From: Udeniomyces pyricola
Lineage: Eukaryota; Basidiomycota; Tremellomycetes; Cystofilobasidiales; Mrakiaceae
Direction of reading: 5' to 3'
NCBI GenBank assembly: GCA_039545295.1
Contig: BCIK01000003.1
Coordinates: 806,001 to 870,000, forward strand
DNA length: 64,000 nt
How positions within the stretch are numbered: the first letter of the stretch is position 1; the number at the start of each line of letters is the position of its first letter. This document shows, piece after piece, positions 1-12,771 of the stretch. A model generated the notes under the pieces. It had not been told where the DNA came from. It made no database searches and saw only the letters and a list, made by a program, of their open reading frames with translations. A program made the position numbers and the translations under genes.

Positions 1-88
1 CCCTTTCTCAATTCCCTCTCTCGCTCGATCCTTCTTCCCTTGCTTCGTGATCATTCCTTCCGTCGCTCATGCGTATGTCCCACTCGGC

Positions 89-3000
89 ATGTATAGTCCA
101 TCCTCACCCGCCCATCGACGAAAGTCGCTTGCCGCGTCCATTCATCAAGCTTCGACGTCTGCCAACGCGACGACGCCAAGCAGTAACAATCACTCTCGTC
201 GCGGTCGACGACCCTCGTCATCGTCTTCGGCGATCTCTTCGGCCACGATCCGACCACCGGGCGATGGCTCTCCCACCAGCACGCCCGGTCTTCTCCCCTT
301 TGGGCATCATCTTAAGCATCCGAGCGCTCGCAGGCGTTCTTCGCTCAACCCTCTTCCTTTGATGAGCCCACCTCTCACAACGACCGTCAACATTGGCTCC
401 TCGATCTCGACGGCCACCTCGACCTCGACTTTCCCCCATCACCCGCCATCTTTGTCTACATCTCCCTCTTCGTCTAATCCCTTGTTTCCTATCCCTATTA
501 ATCACCCACCAAACAGTCCCGCGGCCGAGCTCAAGGCGTATCGTTTTGGCTCGGCGTCTCCTCCAACTTATGGTTTCGTCACACCGAATGGCTTTGTCCG
601 CCATGCGAACGATAGCATCGCCCCCGATGCACTCGAGCAGGACGAGATTGAAAACGATCGTGCGCGAGAACGCTTCAGGGAACACCTCATCAAGGCTGGT
701 CTCTCTTCCCTTCAAATTTCCCTCCCAGCCCCGATGCTTGGATCTTCGAGCTCTCCCATCCCGTCCCCTCGCTCGATTCACCGTCGACAGCGTCCGACAG
801 TCTTGACGCCTAACGGAACGAGCTCCAGGACACCTGCCACGTCACGTCGCCGCACATCGGACCTCTTTTTCAACGCGAGTCCTACAAGTTCCATCCGAAA
901 CGGACGCCTAGGCCCGTTTGCCGATGACGAGGGACAGCTTTTCAATTCGAGTGACGAGGAGGAAGAGGAGGATGCGAACAGCTATTTTGCCAACCAACGT
1001 GAGAGCTTTGCCGATCATGCCGATGATGAAGGAAGCGGTATCGAGGATGAGACCGATAGTGAAGAGAGCGAGGAGCGACGGCAGAGCGGGGAGAGAAAGG
1101 AAATCAAGACACCTGTCGATGCACCGATAGTTTGGCGGAGTCCATCGTTCCGCAACCCTTTCGATCCATCGTCAGAACCCCGTCCAGTTTCCCCTACTAC
1201 CCGACTCGAACCGAATGCGTCCCCAGCCCATCCCTCAGGACTGCCTCATTTGACGCTTCCTGTTCCTCAGTTCCATCCCTACTCATCAGGGTCTTCAGCC
1301 TCCACGACGCCAACTTCGCACATCAATGAAGCCGAGCCTTCCGTTGTCTCACCGCCGTCACCCTCCTACGTCCGTCGACCATCGCTCGCAACTTCTCAAA
1401 AGTCCCTGACGCGTCATGGCAGGTCGAGTCTCTCGCAAGCCATGGGCACGCCCTCGTCGCCCGCTCGGTCGGTCTCGGACTCGGCTGTTCCTCGTCGACC
1501 ATCACTCGCCGATGAAGTTGGAGTTGACGTGCCCACTTTCCCTGTCGGACCTAACAGTGTCGCTGGTCATGAGGAGGTCGAATGGGATCTCAACTTTGTG
1601 CTTGGCCGTTCAGGAAGCGAGAGCGGTTACTCGGCGTTTGGCGAAGGCGTCGGTCAGTCTGGATGCGCAATCGGTCTCTTTGATCTCGGAGATCCTGGAG
1701 ATAACGGCCAAATGATGGCGAGAGGATTCAGCGCTGAGGACTCTGGTGTTGATAGTGAGTAGCGTCGTTTGCCTTCGGCCCGCTTTTGACACGTTAGAAG
1801 GTTTACGGACGCGGGGCGTTATCGATCAACCAACGCGTGGCTGACGACGCCCTTCCCTTCTTCACGTTTTCTTTTCCTTCTCTTCCCCTTTCAGCTTTTG
1901 CCCAATTCGTTCAGGAGAACGATCCTCAATTCGACAGGCATCGACTCGCATGGACGCTTAGCCGAGCGGCGTTCCCTAGCAACGAATGGACGCTACCGTC
2001 ATCAGGCGGCTACACATACCACCCTCCCAACTCTACTTTAAATGATGTCTTCCCTCGGACGACCTCCGCTTCTCGCCTCTCAGCATACCCCTTCCCCGGC
2101 GCACCCACTGTGCCTCGCCCGTTACCGCTTCCTCTGCCTCACGCCGTCGTTCGGGCCAACACGGTGCCCTCGCCTGCCTGGGCTATCAAGCAGCGCGGTA
2201 AAGGATGGGGGATTGTGCCGCTCGATGGTGCTGAGCTCAAGGATGAGATTCGGTTTGGGCCCAAGGGCAAGTGGCGGTCGAGGAGTGGAAGAGAAAATTC
2301 GGGAAGTTCGGTCGGAGGGTTTAGTTTGACGGGACGAAGGCGGAGCAGTAGGGAAAGCTCCAAAGACGGTGAGTTGATGACGAAGACTAAGGGTGGACCG
2401 AAAGGTAGAGAACGTCGGTCTAGCAGTAAGGATAAATCGCGCACGGCCTCCATCTTTGGTGGCAAGTCGCCAGACGAGGCATTAGAAAAGCAATCAGCTC
2501 CTTCTCCCGCAAATGTAAGTCGGAAACGATTGAGGATCAATGATCTCTGCATGGCATCTGTCTCAGCCACATGTCCTGATTATTTCACTTTCGCTCCCTT
2601 TTCCTCTTGCGCCTTCCTTAGCCACCCTTGGGTCGTCCGACGTCTCCGTTCTCGTTTGCCAACGCTCCATCATCTCCCACGACGGCCTCCAAAGTGCTTC
2701 CTGCTCGCTCGGGGCCTGACGTCCGCTCACCTGGCTCGACCAACGCCCCCTCTCAGCTTTCACAATCCATCCACTCGCACCAGATTCCTGGGCCCAATTC
2801 AACAAGGTCCTCTGGCGTGGCTGCCACCTCGGTCAACTCGTCGCCCATAAAGCCGGGCAAAAAAGACAAGAAGGAGGAAAAGGAAGGGCTTGGTGCCAAG
2901 ATCAAACGGCGTGGGGGTTGGCTCTCGTCGCTCAAGCAGGCCGCTGCTCTCTCGACTGGATCCCACAACTCTGTCGGCTCTGCGCCCATGTCCTCTTCGT

Positions 3001-4550
3001 CATCCAATCTCTCCGGCTCCTTCAGTGGAGGCGAAGATCCACACTCGACCGTCCTGATACAGCAGCAGCAGCCAATCGAAAAGGTCCAGCCAACATACAC
3101 CCCGCCCTGGATGACAGGCAGCCACCCGGACAAACCTTCATCGAGCGGAAGTTTTGCTTCCAAGATCAAGCTCAAGCGTCGCTCGCTCTCGGACGGTGTC
3201 TCCAAGCGAAACAAGAAGGGAATCGCCGGCAACGTCAGTGGTGGCGAGGAAAGCGCGTTTAGCTTTGGCAGCAAGCGCAGATCCGGAACGAGCACTGTCG
3301 TCGAGTCGGATATCGAGACGGACGATGGCGAGGAACGCGAGGGTATTGCGTGGGAGGACGTGCCCGTCGAGGCGCTCGCCATGGTCATTCCTCTTCGACT
3401 ACCGCGCTCCCTCGACAATCCAACCCGACGTCAGTTTGGCTCACACTCGACGACCTCATCTAGCCTAACCGATCCGGGAGAGGTAGACTCTCGCCGGTCG
3501 TCCGATTTAGTCAACTTTGGGGGCGGCGCCTGGTCACCCGATGGCCCGCCTGTGCCCACGACGTCTCCACCTGTGTCCTCGCTCACATCGCCGGCCGAGA
3601 ATTCGTTACTCGTTTATTTTGTTCCGTTTGGTAATCCTAATGAATCAGCTGAAGGTGCGCGCCCTCGATCGCCACCAAGCCTTTCAACGACCCCGACAAA
3701 CCCGCTCCGGTTCATCAAGACTGGCTCCAAGCTTCACAAGACTTCATCCCAAATCTTTCACCGTTCCGGCGTCATCAATCACTCTGCCGCGACAGCTTCC
3801 AACACCCAGCACAACGCTTCGCTCCCCACTTCGGGCCAGTCGTCGATTCGGTCGGGTCCAGGCGCGGCCGTTTCGCGCGCAATCCCGATGCCATCGACGG
3901 GTGCCCTTCGTCCGCAGACGCCCTCCCATTCCTCGTCCAACTACATGTCGACCTCTTCCAACCCGTCGTCCATCATCTCATCCTTTGCCTCGGGTCTCTC
4001 CTCGTCGCCCAACAAGACCCACCCACCGCTCTTCCACCGTGCAACGACGACGAGCCGAACCTCGGGTTCTGCAGTCTCAAGCCCGCGAGCCCGATTCGCT
4101 CCGTTTCCCTCGTCCTCGCCATACCCTGTCAACCCATCGTTTTCGTCGTTCCGAATCGTCGCACGAATCGTCGACCCGTCAGACCTAACGTTCCTTCCGT
4201 CCTGGCCGTCGTGGGAGTCGCAACCGTTTGCACCGCCTGGGCTCGGCCAGACGGTCGACGTGACATTGAGCGGACCGGGGACGAACCCGGAGACGAAGGC
4301 CAAAAACTCTAAGGATTCCAGGACAGATCCGACCGTCGTCGGTGTTTGCCATGGTGGCAAGACGGGCGTTGAATTCGTGCGAGAAGGGTGGGAGCGGCTC
4401 GGTTTCCTTAAGGGTCGGCTTGAGGAGGAAGAGCTCGACACAGTGGGTTCGGCTTCGTCCTCGCCGACTGTCGAATCGGGATTGAGAGAGAATGGACTCG
4501 ACGAGGTCCTAGGTTGCGTAGTAGCTGCCTGCGTTGCTATCCTGTCGTAG
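89..4550 (+). CDS. Large Ser/Pro-rich protein of unknown function (1404 aa)
   Basis: Function not recognised. Three exons join in phase: 89-1754, 1895-2514 and 2622-4550 (GTGAGT/TTTCAG and GTAAGT/CCTTAG introns). The start is the first ATG in the open frame (89); the frame is open upstream to the window edge region, so an earlier exon is possible. The protein is dominated by Ser, Pro, Thr and Arg (likely disordered), with an acidic stretch around residues 290-330 and Lys-rich segments such as KKDKKEEKEG in exon 3. Short better-ordered islands occur at the start of exon 2 (FAQFVQENDPQFDRHRLAW), in mid exon 3 (EGIAWEDVPVEALAMVIPLR) and near the C-terminus (SFRIVARIVDPSDLTFLPSW; GVCHGGKTGVEFVREGWERL). 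No catalytic motif, signal peptide or membrane helix is seen. It could be a scaffold or regulatory protein, but that is only inferred from composition. Confidence 0.8.
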
Positions 4551-5507
4551 ATGGCTTCTTTCCCCTTTCTTGTATTGTCCTCATCTTCATTCTTGTGTTC
4601 CCTTTGTCACTTGCTTGATGTCTTGAGCCATCCCTCACATCCCTCTTATGCCCATCGTCTTGTCTCGTCTCTCTTCGTGCCCTCGCTCTATTTCTCGTTC
4701 GGGCTGAATGTTGCCTGTTTACCTTCCCACATCATATACATCCTTCTCTTCACTCTATCCTTTTCGTCGCGTTCTTGGCTGTGTGTGACTTAGACCTGGT
4801 TCATCCTTTTTGGACTGCCCTCGCACCCGCCACGTTCGTCACGTTGCTTGTATGCATTTTTATCCTCGACCTTTCGCCTCCCAACCCATCCTTTCCACCC
4901 GCATCTCGTTCCTTTCTCCTCATGCTCACTATCACTCTTATCAAACCAGGAATCCGCATCCATCCTCATCGCCACCTTGCCCTCTTATCTTCATTACGTT
5001 TGGCTTCTCTTTTCTTCCTAGCTTCTTCTGCTCGCCTCATTCATGTCCCTTAATTCTCGTCTTGCTGGCATTCTGCGTTTGCCGCGTGTCCCTGCCATTC
5101 TTGTTTCTCTCCATTTTTTCTCTTGTTTTTTTTTTCTTCTTCTCTTTTTTCTTTTGCGCATGTCTGATCTCTTCTTGTGCGTCGCTCCGCCCGTGAGACT
5201 TTCGTATGCGATGTTCTGTTAACATCGACATGATGACGTGGCTTCAGGCTTGTATACCGAAACTGACAATGGTGACCGCAGGCTCGCGGTACGGAGATCA
5301 GTTACGCAGCATGGCTCGACCGGCCGGATGGGGAAAGATTGATTGGGATGTTGAGACTTTGTTGAGATCAAAGTCGCTTCTCGCGCGCGCTCGCGCATTC
5401 CTCGCGTAACGCGTCCCCCCCCCCCCCCCCTTGGACCCCTTCCACCATCACCCTCATTATTCCCCCCTCCCATCTCACATTTTATCCGCTTAACCAACCT
5501 CTACACT
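4551..5507. other. Intergenic region, pyrimidine-rich, with poly-C run
   Basis: No gene is supported. The first 650 bases after the upstream stop codon are strongly C/T-rich on the plus strand, which creates long spurious open frames. A run of about 15 C lies near 5413-5430, about 80-95 bases before the peroxiredoxin ATG, and probably belongs to its promoter or 5' leader. Confidence 0.6.
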
Positions 5508-7642
5508 ATGCCTCCCAAAGCAACCTCTACCAAGCCTGCCTCCAAGGTTAAAACCCCTACCGAGGGCACTCGTAGATCCTCGAGGAACCAGGGCGAGGCC
5601 CCCGCCGTCGAGCTCCAAGATAACCCTGAGAAGGTACGCGACCGAACGTGTCCAGACCGTCTGGTTTCTTTCCTCCTGTCCCTCTTCAATTAATTTAGCA
5701 CGCGTAGGTATTAAACATTTGCTGTGTTGACGCTGTTTGATTGCTGGCTCTGGATGCATCACATCAAATGGGATGAATGGATGGATGGAAACGCGTCGCG
5801 CCATCTGCTCTCTCTGTCCCTTCTTCTCCTCCCCCCCCCCTTCATTCCCTCTCCCTTTCGGTCGGTCGCCTTTGCTTCCCCCTCAATCCACAGGAGTCCA
5901 AGAAGCGCGCAGCTCCTCAAGACAAGCCGGCTTCGACTAAGAAAGCCAAAGCGACGCCAGCAAAGAAGGGGAAAAAAGATACCGAGGACGAGGTCGAATC
6001 TCTCGAGCCTATTGAGCTTGGAGATGTCCTCCCCCAGTTGACCCTCAAGTGAGTGACGCAAGAATATGAGGGCAGCAGCTGCGTGAAAGGGAAAATGCGG
6101 TCAAGTCCTAACGACGTCACTTTCCGTTTCTCAACCCTGTCTGCGCCTTCTCATCCCTGTCGCATCTCACCCTATACCTGTATGCAATTTCGTCTTGCCG
6201 TGTATGTCATCATCAGGAATGAGCAAGACGAAGATGTTGAAATCTCCAAGATTGGTGAAGATCTTATCCGCCGTCTCAGTTCTTATCTCTCGCATATATA
6301 CATACATACATGTATATATGCATCCCTTTGGAACGCATGCTTGCTAAACAACTTGCCTTGTTGTTGGGGTTTTTTTTTGCTTTTTTTTCTTCTTTTTTTC
6401 CTAACGAATGGAAATTCAATAGCTAGCGAAAAGGGCGTCGTCCTCTTTTCCTACCCCAAAGCTGACACACCGGGTTGCACCTCTCAGGCGTGCTTGTATC
6501 GCGACGCCAAAGACGAGTTCGCCGAAGTTGGCTGTATGTTAATGCTTTCTTGATGCTCCATAGGCTACCTATCAGGCTACCCTTAACTGACAGTATAAAC
6601 TCCATTGACTTGCATACTGGTAGACGTTGTTTACGGAATCGTAAGTGGACGGATTGAACGAACGCTGGGATTATAGAATCGCAAAGCCCATCGCGGGTCT
6701 GACACCTCTTGCCCCGTTTTACCGCATCCATCCACCCTTTGGTCTCTCTACTCGCTCACATAGAGCAAAGACAAGCCTGAAGCTCTTGCCAAATGGATCG
6801 GCAAAGTACGTCGTTTTCTTCTCCTCATCTGTTCTACGTGGCGTATAAATCAGTCCACTCTGCTCTTCAATGCATACCTGACGCTCTGTGTCTTTCCTCA
6901 TCGCGCCATCTCGATTGGTATAGAACAACATCTCGTACTCCCTTCTATCGGATCCGTCTCAGATCCTCCTCAAGGCTCTCGGATGCGGAGGAACGAGTGT
7001 CAAGCGCTCGCACTTCATCTTCGAGGCGGGAAGCGGCAAGCTAATCGACAAGGTTTGTCTGTCTTTCGAGTTGGTATCATGTCACGACGAGACTTGGTTG
7101 GTTAACGTCGACTTTGCTCGGACTTGTTCTTTTCCTCTTGTGGTGTGTGTGATAGGCCATTGGTGTCAAGCCCAAGGATGAGTGCGTTTTCGTGGCTTCA
7201 ACTTCGTTCAAGGGTGAATTAGACTGACCCCCATGGCCCCCCTTCCTCCCCTTCCCCCCTCCTTCCCCCTTTTAACTTCACTGTCCTGCTCTGTAGCTCT
7301 GTCAATGCCCTCGAGTTCATCGCCCAGTACAAGCCCGAGGAGGCCGACAAAGTCGACACCACCAAAGCCACAGGCGAGCCCGAAGCTGCCCCTGCTGAGG
7401 AGCCCGCATCGAAGGAGAATGGCGGCGATGAGCCTATTGCCGAGGATTCCGTCTCTGCTGATGCTTCTGCTGATGCCGAGAAGGGAGCTGTTGCGGAGAA
7501 GGCTGCCGAGGAAGGATCTGCTGAGGAGGGAGCTGCAGTGGAGGACGCTCCCGAAGCCGAGCCTGTGGCTCAGGCTGAGGCCGCTATTCAAGAGAAGGAG
7601 GACAAGGCCGAGGAGACTGCTGCTGAAGACAAGGCGGAGTAA
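5508..7642 (+). CDS. DOT5: Nuclear BCP/PrxQ-type thiol peroxidase (Dot5-like)
   Basis: Reduces hydroperoxides using a thiol couple; the Dot5 family is nuclear in yeast. Nine exons in phase: 5508-5633, 5894-6048, 6217-6254, 6423-6533, 6624-6640, 6764-6805, 6924-7052, 7156-7181, 7297-7642, giving 329 aa. The N-terminal ~75 residues are Lys/Ala/Pro-rich with basic clusters (KKAKATPAKKGKK) that look like a nuclear localisation signal. The redoxin fold follows: TLKNEQDEDVEI, VVLFSYPKADTPGC(125)TSQAC(130), and the C-terminal part SLLSDPSQILLKALG and EFIAQYKP. C125 is the expected peroxidatic cysteine and C130, five residues on, the usual BCP resolving cysteine. After about residue 230 there is an unusual acidic Ala/Glu tail of about 100 residues not found in compact BCPs. 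Exon 5 is only 17 nt. Confidence 0.93.
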
Positions 7643-8199
7643 AGCAAAAGCGAACTCGATTCGTTCACAACTGGCGCTCAGCGTCCGATCCATTCTGTGC
7701 CTCCTTGCCCTGCTATGTATCCCTCTATCACTCTCCTTATTTCTTGCATTTCTTCTCATCTATCTCTTTGACTTGCGCAGGCCAACGACTTGGCAAGCGT
7801 GAGAGAACGTATCTGAGGGACGTGGGACGATGTCGTTTCCGAATCGTTCGTTTCCATACTTCGCTTATATTAATTAGTACTCCTTCGATTTGATTTTATT
7901 GATCACTCTTTCACTGCTCATGCTTCCCGCGATACCTCGTCGTTTCAGCGCTCGTGAGCTGTTATCAGATCACATGCATGTTGCTGCATGTGACGGTCAT
8001 TGACTGAAACCATGAAATTGAGAGGTACCACGTACATGCATACGTCTGACGTCAGAAATCGCTTTTGTCCGGGGTACGTTCCGGAATTCAAACATCTTGA
8101 TCCGCACCTGGCAAGCCCCTGCCGCCATCACGAACCACAGCTATACCCTCTACCACGAGCCTTCTCCTTACGACCGTTGTCGCTGAACTTCCTTCGGTC
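7643..8199. other. Intergenic region without a gene
   Basis: Downstream of the peroxiredoxin the plus strand is C/T-rich; the part before 8200 is the promoter side of the next gene. No conserved ORF, RNA gene or repeat is evident. Confidence 0.5.
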
Positions 8200-10184
8200 A
8201 TGTCTCTCCCACGGATAGCCTTCCTACCGCCTTCATCACCCTCTTTAGCTAGGCTCAAGTCGCACATCAACGCGCCTACCGCAACCTCTTCCTTCCTTCC
8301 CGGCTTCCTTCGACCCGCGACGACGTACCTCAACCCTTGGCCATCCCATCGATCCCCTCTCAACGCGACGACACTTGCCAATGCCTTTCACGATCCCGCT
8401 TCTAATCCCGACCCAGACGATCTCGCGTTCGAGCAAGCTCAAGGTTGGGGAAGGAACGGCTCGGGCGAGGATCATCCCGTCAAGATTCACGAACGGGTCG
8501 CTTTCGAGTCCGATCCCTCAAGTTCATCTAAAGCGACAGGCTCAAAGGATGGACCGAGCGCACGCGCCATGTGGATTGGACATGCTAGCTTTTGGCTCGA
8601 GTTCACCGGTGGAAACCGAGGTGGTGTCAGGGAGAAGATGACTTTGTTGCTTGATCCGGTGTTTGAGCGGCGGTGTAGTCCGTCAGATTGGGTTGGACCC
8701 GTCAGGGATGTTCAAGCACCATGCTCGGTCGAGGATCTTCCCGTGAGTCAAAAGACTTTCGTGTATCAAGACACGAATTTTCTCCCATGAGGCTCATGCT
8801 GGCTTGATCTGACGCGTCATCTGAGATAATTTTGTCTTTCCCCGCCCGCCCGCAGCCTGTTCACCTCGTGCTCATCTCCCACTCACACTTTGACCATCTA
8901 TCGCAACGAACGACGGAAGCTCTCTGGTCATCGCCAACCCATCAGCCCACAGTCCACTGGCTCGTTCCGCTAGGATTGAAATCCTTCTTTCTCGAGAGTG
9001 TCAAGATCCCTGCCGAGCGCGTGATCGAGATGGATTGGTGGGAGGAAGTTGGCGTCTCCCTCGGCGGTAGGGAAGGGTCTCAGCGTATCGACGAGGCCAG
9101 AAGTGGAGGAAAAGAAGAAGATACGGAGGACTCGGTACGGTTAAGAATTGTCTGTACGCCGAGCCAACATGGCAGTGGACGAGGCATGGGCGATCAGAAC
9201 AAGAGCCTCTGGTGCTCGTGGGTGGTTGGACTTGAAGACGACTCCTCGAATCCATCTTCTCCGGCTCAAATAAAAGACATGCAGTCGGCTCAACCCATCA
9301 GCTTGAAGTCGGAAGCATCTCTGGAAGATGAAGGACCACATGCACTCGCTACTGACGACGAGTTGATCCGGACGCATGCTATTTGGAACCGAATGGCATA
9401 CAAGGTCTTCTTTGCTGGGTCAGTAGGATGATTATTGTCCGCCTGCCTATCAGCTGTTCTGGACTTTTTTGTCTTCCTTGTTGCTGATTCTCCTCGAATC
9501 TTCCACTCTCCGTCACCAACAGTGACACCGGTTACCGTCTCTTTGGATCTGACCCGACGGATCCATCGACAACTTGCCCTGCTTTCCGGCGTTAGTTGTT
9601 TGGACCTGGGTCTTTCTTTCATCGCATAAAGCTTCAAGCTGAGCATCATTCCTTGTTGCTGATCTCTATCTTTCTGGCTTTCGACTATATCAGAGATTTC
9701 GACGCTCTATTTCCATCCGACTACCATCCCAACCCTGCTCCTCCTCCCTCTATCGCCAGGATCTTCTCTTCCCTACATTAAATCGTTCCTTCCCAGCCTC
9801 GGCCTTCCCTATCCTCTATCCGAACTTCCATCGGTGCTCCCAAAGAGTGTCGCCCTTCCCGGTTTACCAGAGCCTAACATGGCTATCCTGACGAGCCTAG
9901 TTCACATGACCCCCGCGGACGCGTGCGAGGTGCACCATCTTTTTGGCGGAGGGATATCGAGAGTCGACAAAGAAGAGGGACATGAGATAGAAGAAGAGGG
10001 TTCTAACACTGATAAGGGCAACGTGAGGGCAGTTGGGATGCACTGGGGCACCTGGGGCGGACCTCAGCTTGCGACTCAGATTCGAAGGTGGCTGTGGAAG
10101 GAGATGAGAGAGAGGGGAATCGCTCGCGAGGGAAAGGGTGCATTTGAGCTTTGGAAGGTGGGCGAGGTCGTCGATCTCATGTAG
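8200..10184 (+). CDS. NAPE-PLD-type metallo-beta-lactamase-fold phospholipase
   Basis: Resembles N-acyl-phosphatidylethanolamine phospholipase D (yeast Fmp30 family), which releases N-acylethanolamines from membrane phospholipids. Four exons in phase: 8200-8742, 8856-9418, 9523-9590, 9694-10184; 554 aa. The metal-binding set is complete: SHSHFDH (H190, H192, D194, H195), SQHG (H286), GDTGYR (D370) and GMHWGTW (H508). WIGHASFWLEF before the HxHxDH box and LLLDPVFERRCSPSDWVGP are typical of the family. A long linker (about residues 235-355) and a variable stretch after TCPAFRQ make it longer than the ~400-residue animal enzyme. No clear membrane segment. Substrate assignment rests on family resemblance only. 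Confidence 0.88.
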
Positions 10185-10996
10185 ACGTCCAAGTATGATG
10201 ACTTGGGCAGGATGATACAAGGGGGAGGTAGGAGTAGACATCACCCTTAACACCTCGCTAAGTTTACAACTTCATTTTGTATTGTAGTTTAGATGTTTCT
10301 TGGTCTCCCTGCTTTTATTCTTGAGATTACACTTGACTGATATTTGGTATCATACGAGACTGACCCGATACCTTTAGCCTGCCGTCATCTGGCTATGGGT
10401 GTCTATCGGCGCGGGGAGTACTATGTGTCTACCCTTGTCCTTGTCCGCTCGTGCGATATCAGCGATAACACTAGGCTTGGTTTCTTCTGTAGATACAGAA
10501 TACCATTGGTGGTGGTAGTGGTGAGGAGGGGGGGGGGGGCAAAATGATCATACTGAAATTAATGCCAACAACTGGATCGCGTCGGGTCGCGTCCGGACTC
10601 CGCACGGGTTGAACGCCACCAAGTGAACATCCTTCTCTTCCTATCTCCCATAGCTCCATCTCTCGCCTCTCGGCGCACCTTCCTTGCCTCTCACCGTATA
10701 TCCGATGCCGAGCCGGCTTTGATCGCTCTCGATGCAATTGGTTTGAGGACGACCACCGCATTATACTGACTCAGTTCTTCCAAGCCCTACTTGTATCTCA
10801 CCATCATGCCCGTGCAAACCGGTCTGGCAGTTTCTCTCGGAATCAGTCCTCCCTGCTTTTGCCAGGTTCTCTGTTTCGTGCACACCTGAAGTTGAGAAGA
10901 AGGAAGACACATTAAACATCCTTCTTGCCATCTACTGCCACCCAGCACCCACTCCATTCCTCTGCCCCTAGGTCTTTCTGTCGACCTGCTTCCACC
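10185..10996. other. Intergenic region with poly-G run
   Basis: Lies between two plus-strand genes. It holds a run of about 12 G near 10528-10540. A short ATG-started stretch at about 10806 could be an upstream leader exon of the carbonic anhydrase, but I cannot connect it in phase. No other gene seen. Confidence 0.4.
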
Positions 10997-12771
10997 ATGT
11001 TGTTTCAATCACTCCTTCATCCCGTTTTCTCTTTCTTGGTCTTGGTTCAACCCCATCTTACCTTTGCCTCTCCTGCGCCTTCCCGGACCATCCTTCAAGC
11101 CAACCATGCCTCTCTGCCGATTCCTCTCGAAAGACTTCTCGAAGCGAACGGGCGGTAAGCAACCGACTTTGAATCCACTCATCCTCATTACCTTGCAGAC
11201 CAAGCCAAGGTTCAGCGCCCATCTGCTTACGTTCTCAGTTGCTCGGACTCGCGGGTCCCTATCGACGTGGTCAGTACGAGAGCTGGGTGTGCGCAAACGT
11301 GTGACTTGAACGGATATCAGTTCTGGACCTAACCATGAGATGCTTGTTTCAGATCACGAATGCCTTGCCTGGTGTGAGTTCTCTAACCATTTCCCTCAGA
11401 AAAATCATGCTCATCGTATGCTCACTACGACCGATATGAATGTCAGACATTCTTTGGAGAGTAAGTCCTTTGGTGTGTCGTCTATGTACGTTGTCCTTCT
11501 CCAAGGCCCAAACTGATTCTTATTCGATGATTTCCTGTCATGTTCACATTTGGATTTTCTCCATCCACGATAGTCGCAACGTTGCGAATACTTACCCCTC
11601 ATCTAACAATGCTACAGATGAAAGCGATCATCTGACAAACACTGGCGAGCAAGCAGGTGTGTACCAGCTCTGTTGATTCCGTCTTTTTTCTCGATTCTTC
11701 TCTTGCTCCAACGTGTGGCTCACCAAACGCGCCGCTCCGACCTTGCTTCTTCTACCCTCTCGATTTCATCTGGTAACCCCCTGTTACCTTTCAGCGGTTG
11801 CGTACGCGATCAACCACCTCTCAGTCCAGCATCTCATCGTTGTCGGTCATTACGGCTGTGGTGGTGTTGCTTCGGCCATTCTTTCAAACACCACTACTGT
11901 TGCTACGTCTACTGCTCATCATCCCTCGCCGGGCGAAGAGTCCATCAAGAAGTGGATCAGACCAATCGTCAAACTGTTTGAGACGTCTTCGGTAAGTAGA
12001 TTCGGTGAGGAGTCGATTCAGATTGAAGTAGTGTGGCACGTGGTGACCGATAAAGTCGAGACGTGTCTGCTCTGCCATTTCCTTTGTTTGCTGCCTTGGA
12101 CCCTCGCTTAATCGACAGGAGGACGATATTGTTAAACTCCGCGAATCGATTGGTTCAGCTTCCTCTACTCATGCACTTCCGGCCATTGAGGCTCACGACC
12201 CGGGCTTTCGGTGATCATTCACAAGCTGTCACATTTATCGGTTCACATTCACCGCGTCAGATACTGAGCGTTCGATACACGACCCTTTGTTTCCTTTTTT
12301 TTTCTACATGGGCCATATCATCATCTTTTCGTTTGCGCCCAATCTTCTTTCTTTACACGCAACCATGCAGGGCTCTCGTCGAAGCGAATATCAAGATGCA
12401 AGTCATCCAGCTTTCCCAGGATCCGATTGTACAAGCTGTCCGTCTCAAACTAACCTACTTATCATAATCATCAACTATCTCCTTTACGTGCGCATTCCCT
12501 CACTTCCGAACTGACCCACCTCATCACCTTGCCTTTTGATCTGGGCTCAACAGACGTGGGATCATGCTGCCTCGTCAGGTCATGGAAAGGGCATTTGGGT
12601 GCATGGATGGTGAGTGGCTCTGACGATCATAAACATACACCATTAGGTTGCCTTGGCACTGACTGATCGGCTTGTTTGGGTTTCGTTTCACGTAGGGTCT
12701 ATGATCTGGAGAGAGGCTCTTTAATTAACCTCGATGTCTCTGTAGGACCGTCGGCGACTTTGCCTGCATAA
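10997..12771 (+). CDS. Beta-class carbonic anhydrase, possibly secreted; 5' end has a phase problem
   Basis: Interconverts CO2 and bicarbonate with a Zn cofactor. Exons read: 10997-11154, 11199-11269, 11353-11373, 11447-11460, 11574-11656, 11795-11991, 12119-12210, 12371-12437, 12554-12609, 12696-12771. Family marks: SCSDSRVPIDV (Zn Cys and the Asp-Arg dyad), ITNALPG, RNVANTY, VVGHYGCGGV (Zn His and Cys), ALVEANIK and the terminal WVHGWVYDLERG. Exon 1 starts with a hydrophobic leader (FSFLVLVQPHLTFASPAP) and ends in the family-like LERLLEANGR, yet exon 1 ends in phase 2 while exon 2 needs phase 1, and the intron would be only 44 nt. All later junctions agree. Either a one-base sequence error or another 5' structure (for instance a start at ATG 11106 in the other frame) is needed. 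Enzyme identity is firm; the N-terminus and secretion are not. Confidence 0.85.

Noticed and set aside
218..781. Minus-strand 187-codon open frame opposite the first gene
   Set aside because: Arg-rich shadow of the Ser-rich coding strand with no motif.
5206..5409. 67-codon open frame upstream of the peroxiredoxin
   Set aside because: No homology, no leader or splice support; sits in the promoter region.
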